NCBI RefSeq assembly: GCF_000512585.2
Contig: NC_089244.1
Location: 1,860,001 to 1,924,000 of the forward strand
Origin: Kwoniella bestiolae CBS 10118
Lineage: Eukaryota > Basidiomycota > Tremellomycetes > Tremellales > Cryptococcaceae
Length of the DNA stretch: 64,000 nt
Direction: 5' to 3'
Part shown: piece after piece, positions 11,623-23,422 of the stretch
How the letters are laid out: every line of letters starts with the position of its first letter
How positions within the stretch are numbered: position 1 is the first letter of the stretch
Translations under genes and position numbers: made by a program
The notes under the pieces: generated by a model
Told to the model about the DNA's origin: nothing
The model's input: only the letters and a program-made list of their open reading frames with translations
Database searches by the model: none

Positions 11623-14269
11623 TCAGATTGAGTGTAACCCAGAACAAAACCACTCACTCGCTCCCTCCACCCAGGTCGTCAAATTAGGATTCGTATAAAC
11701 GTCCAAATGCCTTTCGATGTAGTCTTTCGTAGGATAATCTAATCGATTTCGGTTGATCAGCCTCTCGTACTTTGGTCACGTATCTCCCACACAGACATAA
11801 TCTCACCAGGAGGATCGCATCCTATCGTGCCCGACCCATCGGGTCTCTGGTACACCCTTACCCAATCTATTCTGAAGTAGTTCGGGAAGATCATGTTCGC
11901 CCAATCTACGAATTGGAAATTATTCGACTGAGAAGGATCGACAATGTCAGGGACAAGATACCTTACATTGTACAACAGAAATGGGATCACGCAAACTTAC
12001 AGCATGTAGATTGATAACCTAATTTGCAAAAACATAATATAGTGAGTCAGTGCAACCATTCAGATATTGCCTGATCTCATATATGAACTTACAATAGCCA
12101 TAGGTTCCTCCGAGACGATCCTCCTACCGACTCCAGTCCTCGGATTCTCAGCAGTAGCATCCGCATACATCGTCCAAGATCTTTTCCCATCCGACACCCA
12201 GCTGATATATCCCTTTTCTCTTTCTTCAGGGTGGGCACTCCATTCAACACCGAACTCTGCAAATTCACCACTTCGGCCGCCTACAACTTGGTTCGAGTAT
12301 ATCCTATCAGGAAGTAGAGTGAGACCGGACTGGGCAAAGTACGATAGGTCAATCGTCAGCCGTATATTCAATCCAACTCAATTTCCCCTATATACTTAGG
12401 AAGGGTCGATATTCACAACAGCTTGTTGATAATATCCTCCAAGATACGAATTGAACTCTGTTAAACTCTCATCGTAGATCTCGACAAATCCAGATCGATT
12501 GTTGAACTGGTAATGATCGTCATATGGGGCCACCTGATTGGACTGCGAGACTTCACCATGTCTGACAGCAATCTTGATTTGGGCTTCCACGATATCGATC
12601 TCAGGTGCGGCTCGTCCGACAGATACGTCCGGCCCTGGGTGATCTTCTCCCGGACATGTACATGAGGATAACCTCTGTCCGGGTAGGTAGGACAGAACTC
12701 CGTCGTTTTCACCGGTCGTGAGCGTTGCGACAGGTGCAGTACCGTTAGGCCAAGTTTGGTTCGCCAACGTTCCTGTGTCACGCAAGATATATATATATAC
12801 GTCGGTCAGTGTAGACTCACGAGGAGATCGAACGTTGTTGCTCAGTCACTCACCAATATCACATGAATCGTAAGTGTATCTAAATTATCATATCACCAAG
12901 CACAATCTCATCAATATAATTCCCCTCAGAGACACGGTATCGTATAAATCCAAACCAAACTCACGGCCAAGTACCTACAACATAAAAAATAGAACAATCA
13001 GCATCATCTTCCTTCGACCACATGCCATTTGTGTGACGAACTCACCATCCGTAGAAGCACCATAAGCCGGTCTCCCCAGATTACCCATCAACCAGAACCC
13101 TGGCCAGAACCCACCAATATGCGAATGACCAGGTAAACTAGCAGACATGGAGACATAAGCGTTTTTGTTGAAGCACAATTGGTTCCAAGATTGTAATTGG
13201 CCACTTTTAAGATTGAGATCATGGATCGGCTCTTGTGACATTGTGATTACCAGGTGACCGTCTTTGGTCGTTGCTGCTGAGGGGTCGAGCCATTCGAAGT
13301 CGCTAGGAGACGGTACGGGGATTAGCACGGTGACTCGCTGACTCGTGAGATGTTTTGGAGGGACGAGAGGTCGAAACTTCAGGGAGCGAGGTACGAGGAT
13401 GGATGCAGGACATGGCAGTCGTAACAGATAAGATAGTAGTGATTTGTGATAATGCGTCTTGTAGACTATAGGAAGGACGCGACACGAGGAACCAGGAGGT
13501 AGGGGAAATGTCAAAACAGTACTCACTTTGTACCCCAATAATGCAGATCCACGGCCGTGAAGAACGGATCATCACCCGGAAAGAATGTTCTCCCATCCTT
13601 ATTGAACTCATCCGAAAACACCAACTGCCATTCCTCCCCTTGCAGACTTGTCCAGGTCCTGGCGCTTTCCGGCGTATCATCATCTATCAGCTTCGGTAAA
13701 CCAGGTACAGAGGGATATTGACCGGTCGAGTTGATTCCTCCCAAATTGTATCCAGCGGTATTGGCCCCCATGGCATTCTCATCCTTCAAGAGATAAAAAT
13801 CGAAGATGGGGTATAACGCGAATATGCCCACGCAGGCCATGGCGATGAATCCGAGGGTCAAAGCGTTTGCCCACCCTCTCCATGAAGTCAAATTCAAGTT
13901 GGCAGAATGATCTACATTCTTCTGCTCGGCAGCAGTGAATGTATGTAGGTGGTCGTCCATCTCATCATCTTGATCTTGCAGTTCATCATGCGTGAATCGT
14001 TGATGTAACCCATTACCATTTGAAGAAGAATCAAATGCTGAAGATGATCCAGATCCAGTACCGGCGGTACCGGTACCACCTATTTGAGCTGTTGGACCGA
14101 ATCTTGATGATCCACTTGCACCTCCGACAGTACTCTGACCGTATTCGCTACTTGCATATCTGTTGTTGGCCGAGTTGGGTAACATGGAAGTGGTAGAGTT
14201 TAAACTTGATTGGGATATTCTTGACATGCCTGGACTTGCTGCGTTTGATAATAATGGTGAGCGAGACAT
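11623..14269 (-). CDS. KRE6: Beta-1,6-glucan synthesis protein, SKN1/KRE6 family (GH16-like)
   Basis: Nine exons: 13527-14269, 13046-13302, 12965-12974, 12854-12879, 12417-12772, 12093-12329, 12001-12018, 11807-11927, 11623-11738; 1884 bases (627 aa). The Ser/Gly-rich cytosolic N-terminus (1-130) leads into one membrane span (ALTLGFIAMACVGIFALYPI), so it is a type II protein of the Golgi/ER or plasma membrane. The lumenal GH16-like domain includes DEFNKDGRTF, GGFWPGFWLMGNLGRP and the EIDIVE motif near residue 405. The C-terminus has DYPTKDYIERHL and NPNLTTW, typical of the family. Kre6 and Skn1 are needed for wall beta-1,6-glucan; the direct reaction is unsettled. Exons of 10, 18 and 26 bases are required to keep the conserved WPYTYDSCDIGT and INLHAS segments. 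Start is ATG 14269; 14275 is a TTG. Confidence 0.93.
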
Positions 14270-14490
14270 TAGCAAGAGCTAGGAAGAGTGAGGTCCATGA
14301 AATACAATACGAAAAAGATGGAAAGGTATCAATGAGTTTGCACGAGAAATTGATTTGATGATTGATGATACAGTTGTAGCAGATCAAGAAAGGCAGTGTG
14401 ATGATTTACTTGGCTTTTGATGAGAAGAGGAAGGGTCAACCAATCCAATTGTATTGTATCATTGGATCACTCACCGTGTCATACTGATCG

Positions 14491-14515
14491 AGTACTACAG
14501 TACTACAGTACTAGT
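14491..14515. repeat. Short tandem repeat of an AGTACTAC unit
   Basis: About three copies of an 8-base unit (AGTACTAC), the last one degenerate, in the upstream region of KRE6. It could be a regulatory repeat or slippage; nothing in the sequence decides. Confidence 0.6.
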
Positions 14516-14680
14516 GATTTCTCAAACCCCCTCCCCCCCTTGAAAATGAGTGAGAATAAAAGCTTGGATCCTTGGCAACCATAGCGTAGAGGGTAAAGGG
14601 TAAGAGGGATAAAAGGGTTTAACATTGTGTATACAGATGAGATTGGCCTTGCTCTTGGCTTTTGTCATTCTATCGCTGTC

Positions 14681-14698
14681 CCTCTCTCTCTCTCTCTT
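14681..14698. repeat. CT dinucleotide tract
   Basis: CT repeats on the plus strand (GA on the KRE6 sense strand), about 410 bases upstream of the KRE6 start codon. Confidence 0.7.
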
Positions 14699-15437
14699 GC
14701 TTCTGTCATAGGGTCAAGTTAGGTGAATGAATTATTACTAGTTGCACGACAATTAGGAAAAATCAAGAATCAAGCAATGAACTGAATGCCAAGACAACCA
14801 AGATTACTCGTATAAATCAAATCACAAATCACAAATCAATCGCCTAGACCCAGACTCGGACTCGGACCTGGGATCAAAAAAAAGGTGGAGGGAAATAACC
14901 TACTATAACAAGTACAGTGAGATCGGCGATTCATCGGATAATCAATCTCCTTTTTAACGTCCGGCTCCGGCTGACCCCAAGATACACGATTAACTTTTTC
15001 ACCTGCCTGCGTTGCGTTGCGTTTAGAAGATGAATGGACAAACAACCTCATCTCGTACCGGAACGTTGCTATGACTGATACCTTACGATGAGGATCGTTA
15101 ATACTGATGCATCGCTCACAATGAGGCTAACTTGGTAACGACAGCACCGGAACAAGAAGAAGAATGGACACAGGCACATCCCATGATCTCATGGACATAT
15201 GTACTGCTGATACGTATCACTATGACGGTCAATACTATGGACGTTATCAAACGATACAAACAGTGTCCATCTCTTTTTCGCCATTTGTATCACTCTCCAA
15301 TCATCTTCTAACAATTCTACTGTTCTACTAATGCTATCTATCGATATCGATCAACCGTTCATCTAATGTCGTATACCTCGTTGTCACTATCGTCTCACTC
15401 TATCCCCAGATCGCTTCTCCCACCTCGTTCCAAGATA

Positions 15438-17681
15438 TCAAGCATCCCCATCAACTTGCGGAGGTATATCCACGTCGATGCCAATTCCAGAATGAAGATG
15501 CCCTTCTTCCTCCACTCCTCCCGCCGCCTGTGCCTTTAATATTTCCATGGAAGTTTCCGAGACCGTCTCGAGCCTCTCCTCCTCCTCTGCTCGAGGCTCT
15601 TCACCCAAAATGCCCACTATCTCTCGTACACCGAAATCGAGAATCCAACATTTCCCAATGGATCGCTATCGTGATTGTCAGCTGGTGTGTACCGTACCCT
15701 GCGTCAAAGAAAAACGAGCACACACCTGCTGTAGGAACAATCGCTCGCCGTCAAAGAGAAGGACGTTGACTTCTCCCTTTTGACCCAACGCGAATTCCCC
15801 CACAACCTCTGCACAGCCTAGATTACTCTCCAAACCATCCTTGATCGGTTTGATTATCGCTCGTTTATATCTGAAGGGCTTTCTTCGCTAGACACACCAG
15901 GAAATGATCATCAGTACCAAGTTTTATATACGAACCGACTTTTCGTCTGACATGTGAACCAAATCAAGACGAAACGTTTTCCACTCACATCAGCCGCAAG
16001 GGATTGCGTCTCGACCTCACCGATCGTACCTAATCCCCCGAGCGATTTGAAATCACTTGCGACTGTTCGTAGTCTCTTCTGGTTGAAATCCAATATTGTT
16101 AGGTGTAAGAGGCCGTGCCGTTCCATGAACGAATGATTGTGGTGGTACAGTCTCAGGGAATGTTGAGCCTCGTAAAACCCATGAAAGTAATCTGGTGAAT
16201 GAGCAGGTTCGACAAATGTATAGGCATGACCGCACCATTTCGAATAAGGTGTTGCCTCCAATCCTGCGAATGGATCCCACTCGTTCCCCCGTGCCACATC
16301 AGGAGGCGGTATCCCTCTCTCCTTCTTGAGATCAAACTTTTGCAATTCGTTTGTGGGGAGCACGATGATCAATCGCCAGATGTTGTCGTCGTTGATCGTA
16401 AACTCGGTCGCCACGAGGATGAGGCCGAACGGCGCGTTGCGTTGTAGGAAGGGTAGATGATCTTGACCTCTGAGTGAGATTTTCGTGTCCCTTGGCAGAT
16501 CGAGTAGGTCGCGCACGGTATCATCTAGCAAGTCGGGAGAGAAAGGTAATTCAAGCAAGAGCGGGAGAGAGCTGGTACCGGGGCAGGTGTTGTTGACCTC
16601 GAATGCTGCGAGGTAAGCCGTACTGAACAACCAACCAAATACAAACAAAAGATCCAGGTTGTAAGCTTTCGTTCTGCTTCTGTTTGTGTTTAACTGATAT
16701 CGAGTAACGACAACGGATTGTTGGGGACTCACGTGCTCAGTTGGTCTTGATCATCAGGATGATGGGGCATGTCCAACCCCAGAACTATATTTTTGCCTGC
16801 CCATGCCATACCCAAGTTACTTTTCCAGATTGTCGGAGCTATCGGGGGGATTCTCTATAAGCAAGAACGAAGAGTCGCAAGTCATTTCAACGGATGTCGT
16901 AGTCTTCATAAAATATAGACAAGCATGGCAATGGAACTCACACCCAGTTTCTCGCCAGAGGTCCAATCGTATATCCAAGCTACTCCGCCACACCATACCA
17001 TCGCTCTTCCATCCACTGTCAAGCTAATATTATGAGGACCCTCTTCGCCTGACCACCCTTCTTCCTGTATCTCAAAGACATCTTGATCATATGGCACAGT
17101 GTCTTCTCCCTCATTGAACAGATGCAGTGTCCTCATCTTGATGTGGGTCTTCCCGGAATTATGGACTCCATGGTCTTCCTGTATTATGATCACATCCTGA
17201 TGCACGTCCAGATCAAACAGATCAGTGAACGGCTTGAAAGGCACCCTAACCCTCTTAGGCTGATTATCTACCCAGATGGTACACAACGTATATCTAGCAT
17301 TTCCATCTGAATCTGGATCTGGGTCTGGATCAGGATCGGAGCGATCCATCTGAACGAGAGGCTGGGTAATAACGTATCTCCCAGCTACGGTGTGAAGCAC
17401 CTGGTCGCTGGGAATGTCCACCTGCTTGATCCGTGGCCTCATCAAATCTAAATTCGTTTCTCTAGTTACTAGTCGCCGTAGCCTCTCTCCAGGCGGAAAA
17501 TTCCTCTCCCCATCGTACAGTCGAGATTGGTGTAATGATTGTCTGAGGATCAACTGAAGATAAACCGATTTATGTATGATGCTATTCCACCGTCGACAGA
17601 CCGCCGCACACCGGAGGATGTCGAGGGGTTCGAGGTGTTGGAAGATCCTGTCGACGACGTTGCGCGGAAGTCGATTGGGCA
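15438..17681 (-). CDS. F-box protein, start codon not resolved
   Basis: Exons 16942-17681, 16733-16854, 15989-16622, 15726-15887 and 15438-15665 form one frame. An F-box lies at the very N-terminus (LPRNVVDRIFQHLEPLDILR, then CRRWNSI), so the protein is probably a substrate adaptor of an SCF ubiquitin ligase. The rest is about 570 residues without a domain I can name; beta-rich stretches suggest a propeller-like substrate region. A short Asp-Pro repeat (SDPDPDPDPDSD) lies near residue 118. No ATG precedes the F-box in this frame. The exon begins at a good acceptor (TTTATAG) followed by TGCCC, so an upstream exon ending in A would create ATG across the junction and give 628 aa. That exon was not identified, and an alternative acceptor (CCCTATAG) 10 bases upstream is possible. 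Confidence 0.75.
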
Positions 17682-19436
17682 CTATAAACCGCTATAGGGG
17701 TAAAGAGAGGCGAGAATGCGATGAATGCGAATAAGAAGGAGAGTCTGAAAATTTGTGCGAGTATATGGGATGGGTGTATATATGGATGGATGTTTGGGTG
17801 TATACCGTTGGGTGCCAGTGCCAAACTCGCGGATGCCGAGCTCGGCAGAGAAATTCAGGGAATCACATTGAACGTCATCTGGATTGATTCCCACAAACCC
17901 ACATCGTATGGTACACAGTACAAGTTAGACTACTGCTACCGTGTGTAATCGGTGCCGAGCCAGGTACAGGTGAACTACGGTGATAGTCTGGAATACGTAC
18001 GGTAGAAGGAGCATTGTCCCACCTCTGTATTATAACGTCATCGTCTGTCTCCTTTCGGTCCACAAATATGGTACCCGTCTACTACTGAATGGTAACCCAT
18101 CTCAGCTGGTCTCTAGTCAAACCAGTGATCAGCGTCGGCCATGATTCAGGCTCAGGGCTCCATTCAAGGCAAAGGCATACTGTAATACATCGTTCTGCCA
18201 AAGTGTGATCAATCCACAGAGAGTTACTGATAAGGAGTGTTCGAGATCTATTCAAATCCTCACGATTATGTAACTTGACATGGTTTGAATATGTATGGTA
18301 CACGTATGACTCATACGTATGTATCAACTATTGATAACTCAAAACATCACTATCATGATGTTCGGGGACTTTAGATATTGAGCGTACATCATCAAGCTGA
18401 TCATTCCAGCAAAGCTTAACTCGTGCCAAAGAGCTTCCACTTCGTAATCCATTTCTCATCGTACCAAAATCTGGTGACCAGACATTCCAGATCAAACTCA
18501 AGCTCAATACATACGAGCTATTTACTGGAATCACATCCAAGACTCCCGTTTTACCTCGAGAGATGACATTTGTGGCATCCATTCACTAGATTGACACTGA
18601 CATCCAATTGAAATAGAATTCCGGGAAATAAGGGGCTTCACAGAGGAAAGAGGGCTGTCCTCCCCTTCGATGTTCAAGTTGTGGTCTGCTGTACGCAAGC
18701 AAGTACAGGTACTCAGTACCAGATAGAACAACCGCCGAATACAAAGAAAGTGTTAGTCTATTGTCAGTGACGATGTCAGTATAGTTATAAGAGGGCACGG
18801 GTCTCTGTCACGAAACTACACCTAACCGCCGGCATACTACGCAGTAAACAGTGCTGAAAAGGGCTCATTACCAGGAATCTGGAACGATTGTTAAGCAGGG
18901 GTAATATACTGGACCAACTCGGTTACGCTCATGACAATGTCATTCTAGGAGTAGGAGAAACGCATGATAGAGTGTCATTCTGGTAGATACTTTCAAAACA
19001 TACGGTCTTGTCTTCATCTCTGTTGGATTCTTTTGGCCAAAATTGCCCAATATAGTGTATAGTTGAAGTGATGGATGAAAGAGATTTGCACAGTGATTGA
19101 TGCATAAGGGGCCCAATGAGCTCGAGTATATATGTACACTGAAAGTTCGTGGGTGTACAACATATCGGGATGGAGAGATGATGAAATGTCCATGAGACCC
19201 AGAGAAAAAAAAATACGAAAGGAAGAGAATGTTCAAATAGCTACGCTGAAACTACTGTATCAATAGGAAAGCAACCTTGACCCTGGCGAGAACTGTCCAT
19301 CCCAACATGCTGCTACCTTTTCCAAGTTGCACTGATCTCTCAGACTATTATATTTCCAGCCTATCCTGATAAGCGATCTTCTCTTGCCCCACACTGCGAC
19401 TCCCCTCATTACGAATTTCCAAGCGAAGGATTCGGC
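17682..19436. other. Long gap with possible gene remnant on the minus strand
   Basis: About 1.75 kb. It should contain the first exon(s) and promoter of the F-box gene. Minus-strand frames at about 18082-18800 look protein-like but do not connect into a gene by splicing that I can defend (see the separate entry). A 12-base palindrome GCCGAGCTCGGC lies near 17836. Nothing else is recognised. Confidence 0.4.
18082..18798 (-). pseudogene. Possible decayed gene of unknown family
   Basis: Three neighbouring minus-strand frames have plausible amino-acid composition: one with YLYLLAYSRPQLEHRRGG, one with VLSLSLIWNVWSPDFG and one ending in SLWIDHTLAERC and TRDQLRWVTIQ before a stop. They sit in different frames, the first two without room for a normal intron between them, and no ATG-led chain emerges. 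It could be a relic, an intron-rich gene I failed to assemble, or chance. No family is recognised. Confidence 0.2.
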
Positions 19437-19922
19437 TCAAACGATTGTCCAACTGACAAGGCCCAGCACCGCCGTCATTCCAACCAAAAAATGCCTGTCA
19501 AGAGTGTACTGTCGACCTTGCCAGCCCGTCACGGCATCTTTGGAACGGTCGTTCGAAGTGGAATATCCGACAGGCATGAACTCCGTGGCGTTCGTGGCTG
19601 TTCCATTGGACGATTGAACTTGGCAGAGACCGAGGAATGTCTGAGTTAATCGAGTTAAAATATCATCATGGGTGTGCAGGTGGATGTACCCGATCAAGCA
19701 GGACGAAGGGATAATTAGGCTTGAGGAATATGGTCACTGGTAGTCACTTACACCTAAATTATCTTTAATCTTTTTCGGAGTAGCCTCGCACCCCATGCAG
19801 AAACTTGCCGAATCAGCCATGAGCTCTGGGCCGAGTGTTCCTGTCGAATTGGTTCCTGCGCAAAGGCAGGAGAGGAAGTCATTGGTGTATGTGAGGTTTC
19901 GTTGTTGGGCTGTGAAGTTCAT
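19437..19922 (-). CDS. Small cysteine-containing protein with C-terminal hydrophobic tail
   Basis: Two exons, 19752-19922 and 19437-19640, giving 124 aa. The N-terminal part holds the cysteines (SCLCAG, FCMGC, GLCQ) with several N-glycosylation sequons (NFT, NLT, NST, NGT, NAT). The last 15 residues (FLVGMTAVLGLVSWT) form a hydrophobic end suited to a GPI signal or tail anchor. As started at ATG 19922 it lacks a clear signal peptide. An out-of-frame upstream ATG at 20034 begins a signal-like stretch (LTTLVLSLTHSLSHL), so a spliced upstream exon is possible. Sequons and cysteines suggest a secreted or surface protein; family unknown. Confidence 0.6.
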
Positions 19923-20146
19923 GGCAGGGTAGGGGTGATAAGGAAGTGGCGAAAGTGAATATACAATGGTTGACCGGCAGTGCGTTGAGATGAGAGAGCG
20001 AGTGAGTGAGAGAGAGAACAAGTGTCGTCAGCATATCGTTTTTGTCATTCTATTTGCAGAGTGACCAATCACAGGACGCAGAGATGCAAGGATAGAGGAT
20101 TCCATGTCGGGACGAGCTGATGTGAGATCAGATGTTTTTTCCAACA

Positions 20147-20494
20147 CTAATCATTCAAATATCTTAATTGTCGCCACCGACCCTCCTCGATCCTTATATA
20201 CCCCGCATAATCACATTCATACCTCCGAGAACAGTCTATCTCGTTAAAGATCTCAGACCACCGACGAAGGGATGAAACACACTCACAAAAATCATTATAT
20301 TGACCTCTACAGTACCCCATCGTAACAGCCCAATGGGAACACGCCAACACACATTCCTGATCTACTCCCTCGACGGACGAGTCTGCCACTGCGTTTGGTG
20401 TAGCATCCGAGGCTGCATCGGGGGATGGTGAAGGTATGGCCGATACGTAGAGTATGAGAGGGAAGAGGAGGAAGAGGTATCGTGTAAGGAACAT
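20147..20494 (-). CDS. Small secreted cysteine-rich protein, CFEM-like spacing
   Basis: A single 348-base frame (115 aa). The N-terminus is a strong signal peptide (FLTRYLFLLFPLILYVSAI). After an acidic linker come seven cysteines: QECVLACS, GYC, DFCECV, IDC and YEC. The spacing resembles the core of a CFEM domain (C-x3-C ... C-x-C ... C), one cysteine short of the usual eight. It lies just upstream of another small cysteine protein on the same strand. No membrane anchor is visible, so the product is probably secreted. Function is not recognisable; a short extra 3' exon cannot be excluded. Confidence 0.65.
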   Translation of the reverse strand: MFLTRYLFLLFPLILYVSAIPSPSPDAASDATPNAVADSSVEGVDQECVLACSHWAVTMGYCRGQYNDFCECVSSLRRWSEIFNEIDCSRRYECDYAGYIRIEEGRWRQLRYLND

Positions 20495-21872
20495 CGTGCT
20501 GGGATGGATAGGTAACTTGAATGACGATTTTTAGGAGATCCTTGAAGCTGAGCGTTGTTGGGGTTTGATATGGGTGAGCTGATGTGATGTGAGGTCTGAT
20601 TTTTATATATCGTTGAAGTCAAGTCGAGGTGGTTGTTATTGTTTGTTGAAATGAAATGGAATGATGTAGTGATGTGCAGGATGTGATGATCAGGGATTAA
20701 TCTGGAGTAAAGTGTAAAGGAGAATAAAGATCTGATAGAGTAATCTATATATGTCGATCGACTACTCGTAGTGCTTCATCATCGTGCAGTATGTATGGTG
20801 ATGATCGGAGCTGATATATTATTTATTATAGAAAAAGGTAAGGTAGGTAAAGGCGAGGTTAACCCGATGAAAAGAGAGAACGAGCTGATGAACACGTTTT
20901 TCTGCTCTATCTCTGTTTCTGTGTTCTATTCGAGAAGGATTTGATGGTCACTGTACGAGTATAGTATATTCGGATTGTCCTAGTATGCCCGGACAGCGCA
21001 GTAAGTTATTGCAGTAGTACAGTTTCGATGGATTAGTATAAAGGTGAGTGAGACATGGGTGAGAAACAGATCGGCACTTGTACATCACGAGAATCATCTA
21101 GATTACATTCTAGGGGTAAAACAACAAGTTATCATGATGGGAAGCGAAGTATCAGGTCAAAGGATGGGTTGACGGATTCAGATAAACCAAAGTACTGCAG
21201 TGAGAATACTTTGGTGGTCACTCCTTTGTTCATGTCGCATTGGATTGTTGTGTCTTGAAGAAAAGGTGCAAAGGAGGTTGTTCCATCCCCACTTGCTCAT
21301 GAATGCAGTAGTGAGTGGACGCACGAGTCTTGAGTCGACCTGATCATCGTAGAGCAGTTGTGGGGCGACTTCACATACAATGTGATTCAAGTCGATGGAC
21401 GATCTATGTATGCGCCTCTATTTGCTAGATTATGAGACACCCTTTCTTCCCATCAGAATCGCGTGGTTTCGATACCACGCACGGTCCTTGCTTTACTACG
21501 TTGTATTCGGGTTTCACTCTCATCACTCCACCACTCCATGCCCAAGCGAGGGGAGGGTAGTGGGCAAAAGGGTTCCTTTGGATGATGTGTGTGTGTTGTG
21601 TGCAGTATAGTACGTGCGTGCGAGTTTAAAGGCAATCGCACATATCATGATCTCACTTCTCTTCCATCAGTCAGTGACGAGGTAAGTTATCAGACGAAAT
21701 CAGTAAAGTAGAGCCTCAGCACATCAAGATGTTCAGGCTCATCATCCATGAGTTATACGTATATTCATTTCTTCTTCCGTCATATCTCAAATCACAATAC
21801 CACATCTTCAACTAAGACACATATCTCTCCACCCCTTGTTAAGTGGTAACACCGTCAAACCGAAGGGATCGC
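20495..21872. other. Intergenic region
   Basis: About 1.4 kb between the small secreted-protein gene and the aldo/keto reductase 3' end. It contains a short perfect hairpin at 21461-21480 and only short unconvincing open frames. Confidence 0.55.
21461..21480. repeat. Perfect 7-bp inverted repeat (hairpin)
   Basis: GCGTGGT and ACCACGC flank a six-base loop TTCGAT. The loop recalls a tRNA T-arm but has the wrong length, and no other tRNA arms are present. It may be a transcript hairpin or a protein-binding palindrome. Confidence 0.5.
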
Positions 21873-23422
21873 TTATCGCATCTATCGTTTAAGCAATGTA
21901 CTATCAGCCCACGTGCCGGTACCCCTCCTTCAGGCCCCAGTCCAGTGTAAGAGGAGCTGTCACTCACGAGGTGTGCCATACCAGCACCTGGGTATCGAGT
22001 ACCGGAAACTTCAAAGGTGTCCAAAATATCCGAGATGGTCTTGTTCTCCTCTGAGGTCAACTTGATACCGGCAGCTTGGGTGTTTTCGATCGCTCGTTGG
22101 GGTTTCGAAGATCCGGGGATGGGGATGGTCTGTGGTGTGATACGAGTATATCAGCATGTGTATTTCACACGGATCACGAGGGATGTAGGAACGGGAGGTA
22201 GGCAGATGAGGAAAAAGATCTTATATTTATGTTCGTCGATGTCAGGAAACCATGCAAGCGGTACATCACACTCACATAATCAGACAATCCCACAATCCAA
22301 GCCAAAGCCAACTGACTCGTATTAACCCCCTTCTTACTAGCGATCTCATCGAGTTTATCGACCAACTTCAGATTCTCATAGAACGCCTCACCCTGGAATC
22401 GAGGAATCATCTTCTTGAAATCTCCATCGGGGATATCCTCGGGGGACTTGTACGTCCTAGTTAGAAATCCTCGACCGAGAGGGGAGTAGGCGAAGATGGG
22501 CACTTTGTTGGTGGATGACCAGGCTACGACGTCTCGGATGGATTTTTCGAAGGAGAACAGGGATACTTCGATCTCGATTATTGCGACGGGGGTGATCTGA
22601 TGGTTTAGCATCAAACTATTAGCAAGGTCCCGGTACGAAATATCATTTTCTCAATGTATAAAATGTGTAAGAAAGGAAGAGTAGGGGGCAGGGCTGAGTG
22701 AAGAGCACACAATACTCACCTTCTGAGCTTTCTCCAAAGATTCCACAGACATCTCACTAGCCCCCACAGCGTCGAACAACCCCTCTTTCCTGAGCGTCTC
22801 GAGGTTATTGAACTGTTCTTCAACGGTAGCATCATGTGATAATCGAGCTAAAGAGTAGACATCGATCTTCTTATCTCCCAGGATCTCCTGCGTCTTCTTG
22901 AGATCAGAACGGAGGAAGTCGATACTGCATACAAGCAATACATCAGCCTCCATCATAAATGCATAGGGAGGGACACAACTCACTCATTACCCTTTGGTGC
23001 GATGGAAGTATAATCTGCACCTCCCTTAACTACCAAGACAATCTTCTCCTTGTACTCTGGGTATTTCTTGAAGAAGTTGGCGATGAGTCTGATGTTGGCA
23101 AATTCCGGTCCATAGAATGTTGCGGTCGACCAGCAGGTCGCTCCTGCGTCTGCTGCTGCCCTGTTGTATGAACCAGATTAGCACCTGATTTGAGGCGTGG
23201 GACGGAAAGAAGGGTGATGGTGGTTATGATGAATGAGAGCCATGTGAGGAGGACGACGACGATGTCCCGCAAGGGATACCTGCAGGAATAGACTCACTTG
23301 ATAGCCTTAAAGCTCTCCTCCTCAGGGGGAGGGGTGGGCGTCCAAGTCAATTGCATTAACCCGTAACCCATTCGTCCGACCTGGTGGCCTGCGACTGATA
23401 CTTGAGGGATAGGTGAGGACAT
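21873..23422 (-). CDS. Aldo/keto reductase, pyridoxal reductase-like
   Basis: Six exons: 23298-23422, 22984-23160, 22720-22924, 22276-22596, 21968-22129, 21873-21881; 999 bases (332 aa). The protein is a TIM-barrel AKR. It starts with VSVAGHQVGRMGYGLMQLTW, has the catalytic Tyr in TFYGPEF and Lys in LVVKGGAD, then DIDFLRSDLKK. NADPH-binding features lie at AYSPLGRGFLT and TIPIPGSSKPQRAIEN. The overall pattern is closest to fungal Plr1/YakC-type reductases, which reduce pyridoxal to pyridoxine; the substrate is inferred. The terminal coding exon is only 9 bases (Met-Arg-stop). If intron 5 is retained the frame continues into an unrelated tail, which I consider less likely. Confidence 0.88.

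Larger units (their letters stand above)
14270..15437. other. Intergenic region between KRE6 and the F-box gene
   Basis: About 1.2 kb with the KRE6 5' flank and the F-box gene 3' flank. It contains a CT tract (14681-14698) and a tandem TACTACAG-type repeat (14491-14515). No coding potential was recognised. Confidence 0.6.

Noticed and set aside
21461..21480. Hairpin with a TTCGAT loop considered as a tRNA T-arm
   Set aside because: Loop is six bases instead of seven and no other tRNA arms flank it; kept only as a hairpin.
21839..21967. Read-through C-terminus of the aldo/keto reductase
   Set aside because: A consensus GTGAGT donor and a GATAG acceptor lead to a compact Met-Arg-stop end, while the read-through tail is low-quality sequence.
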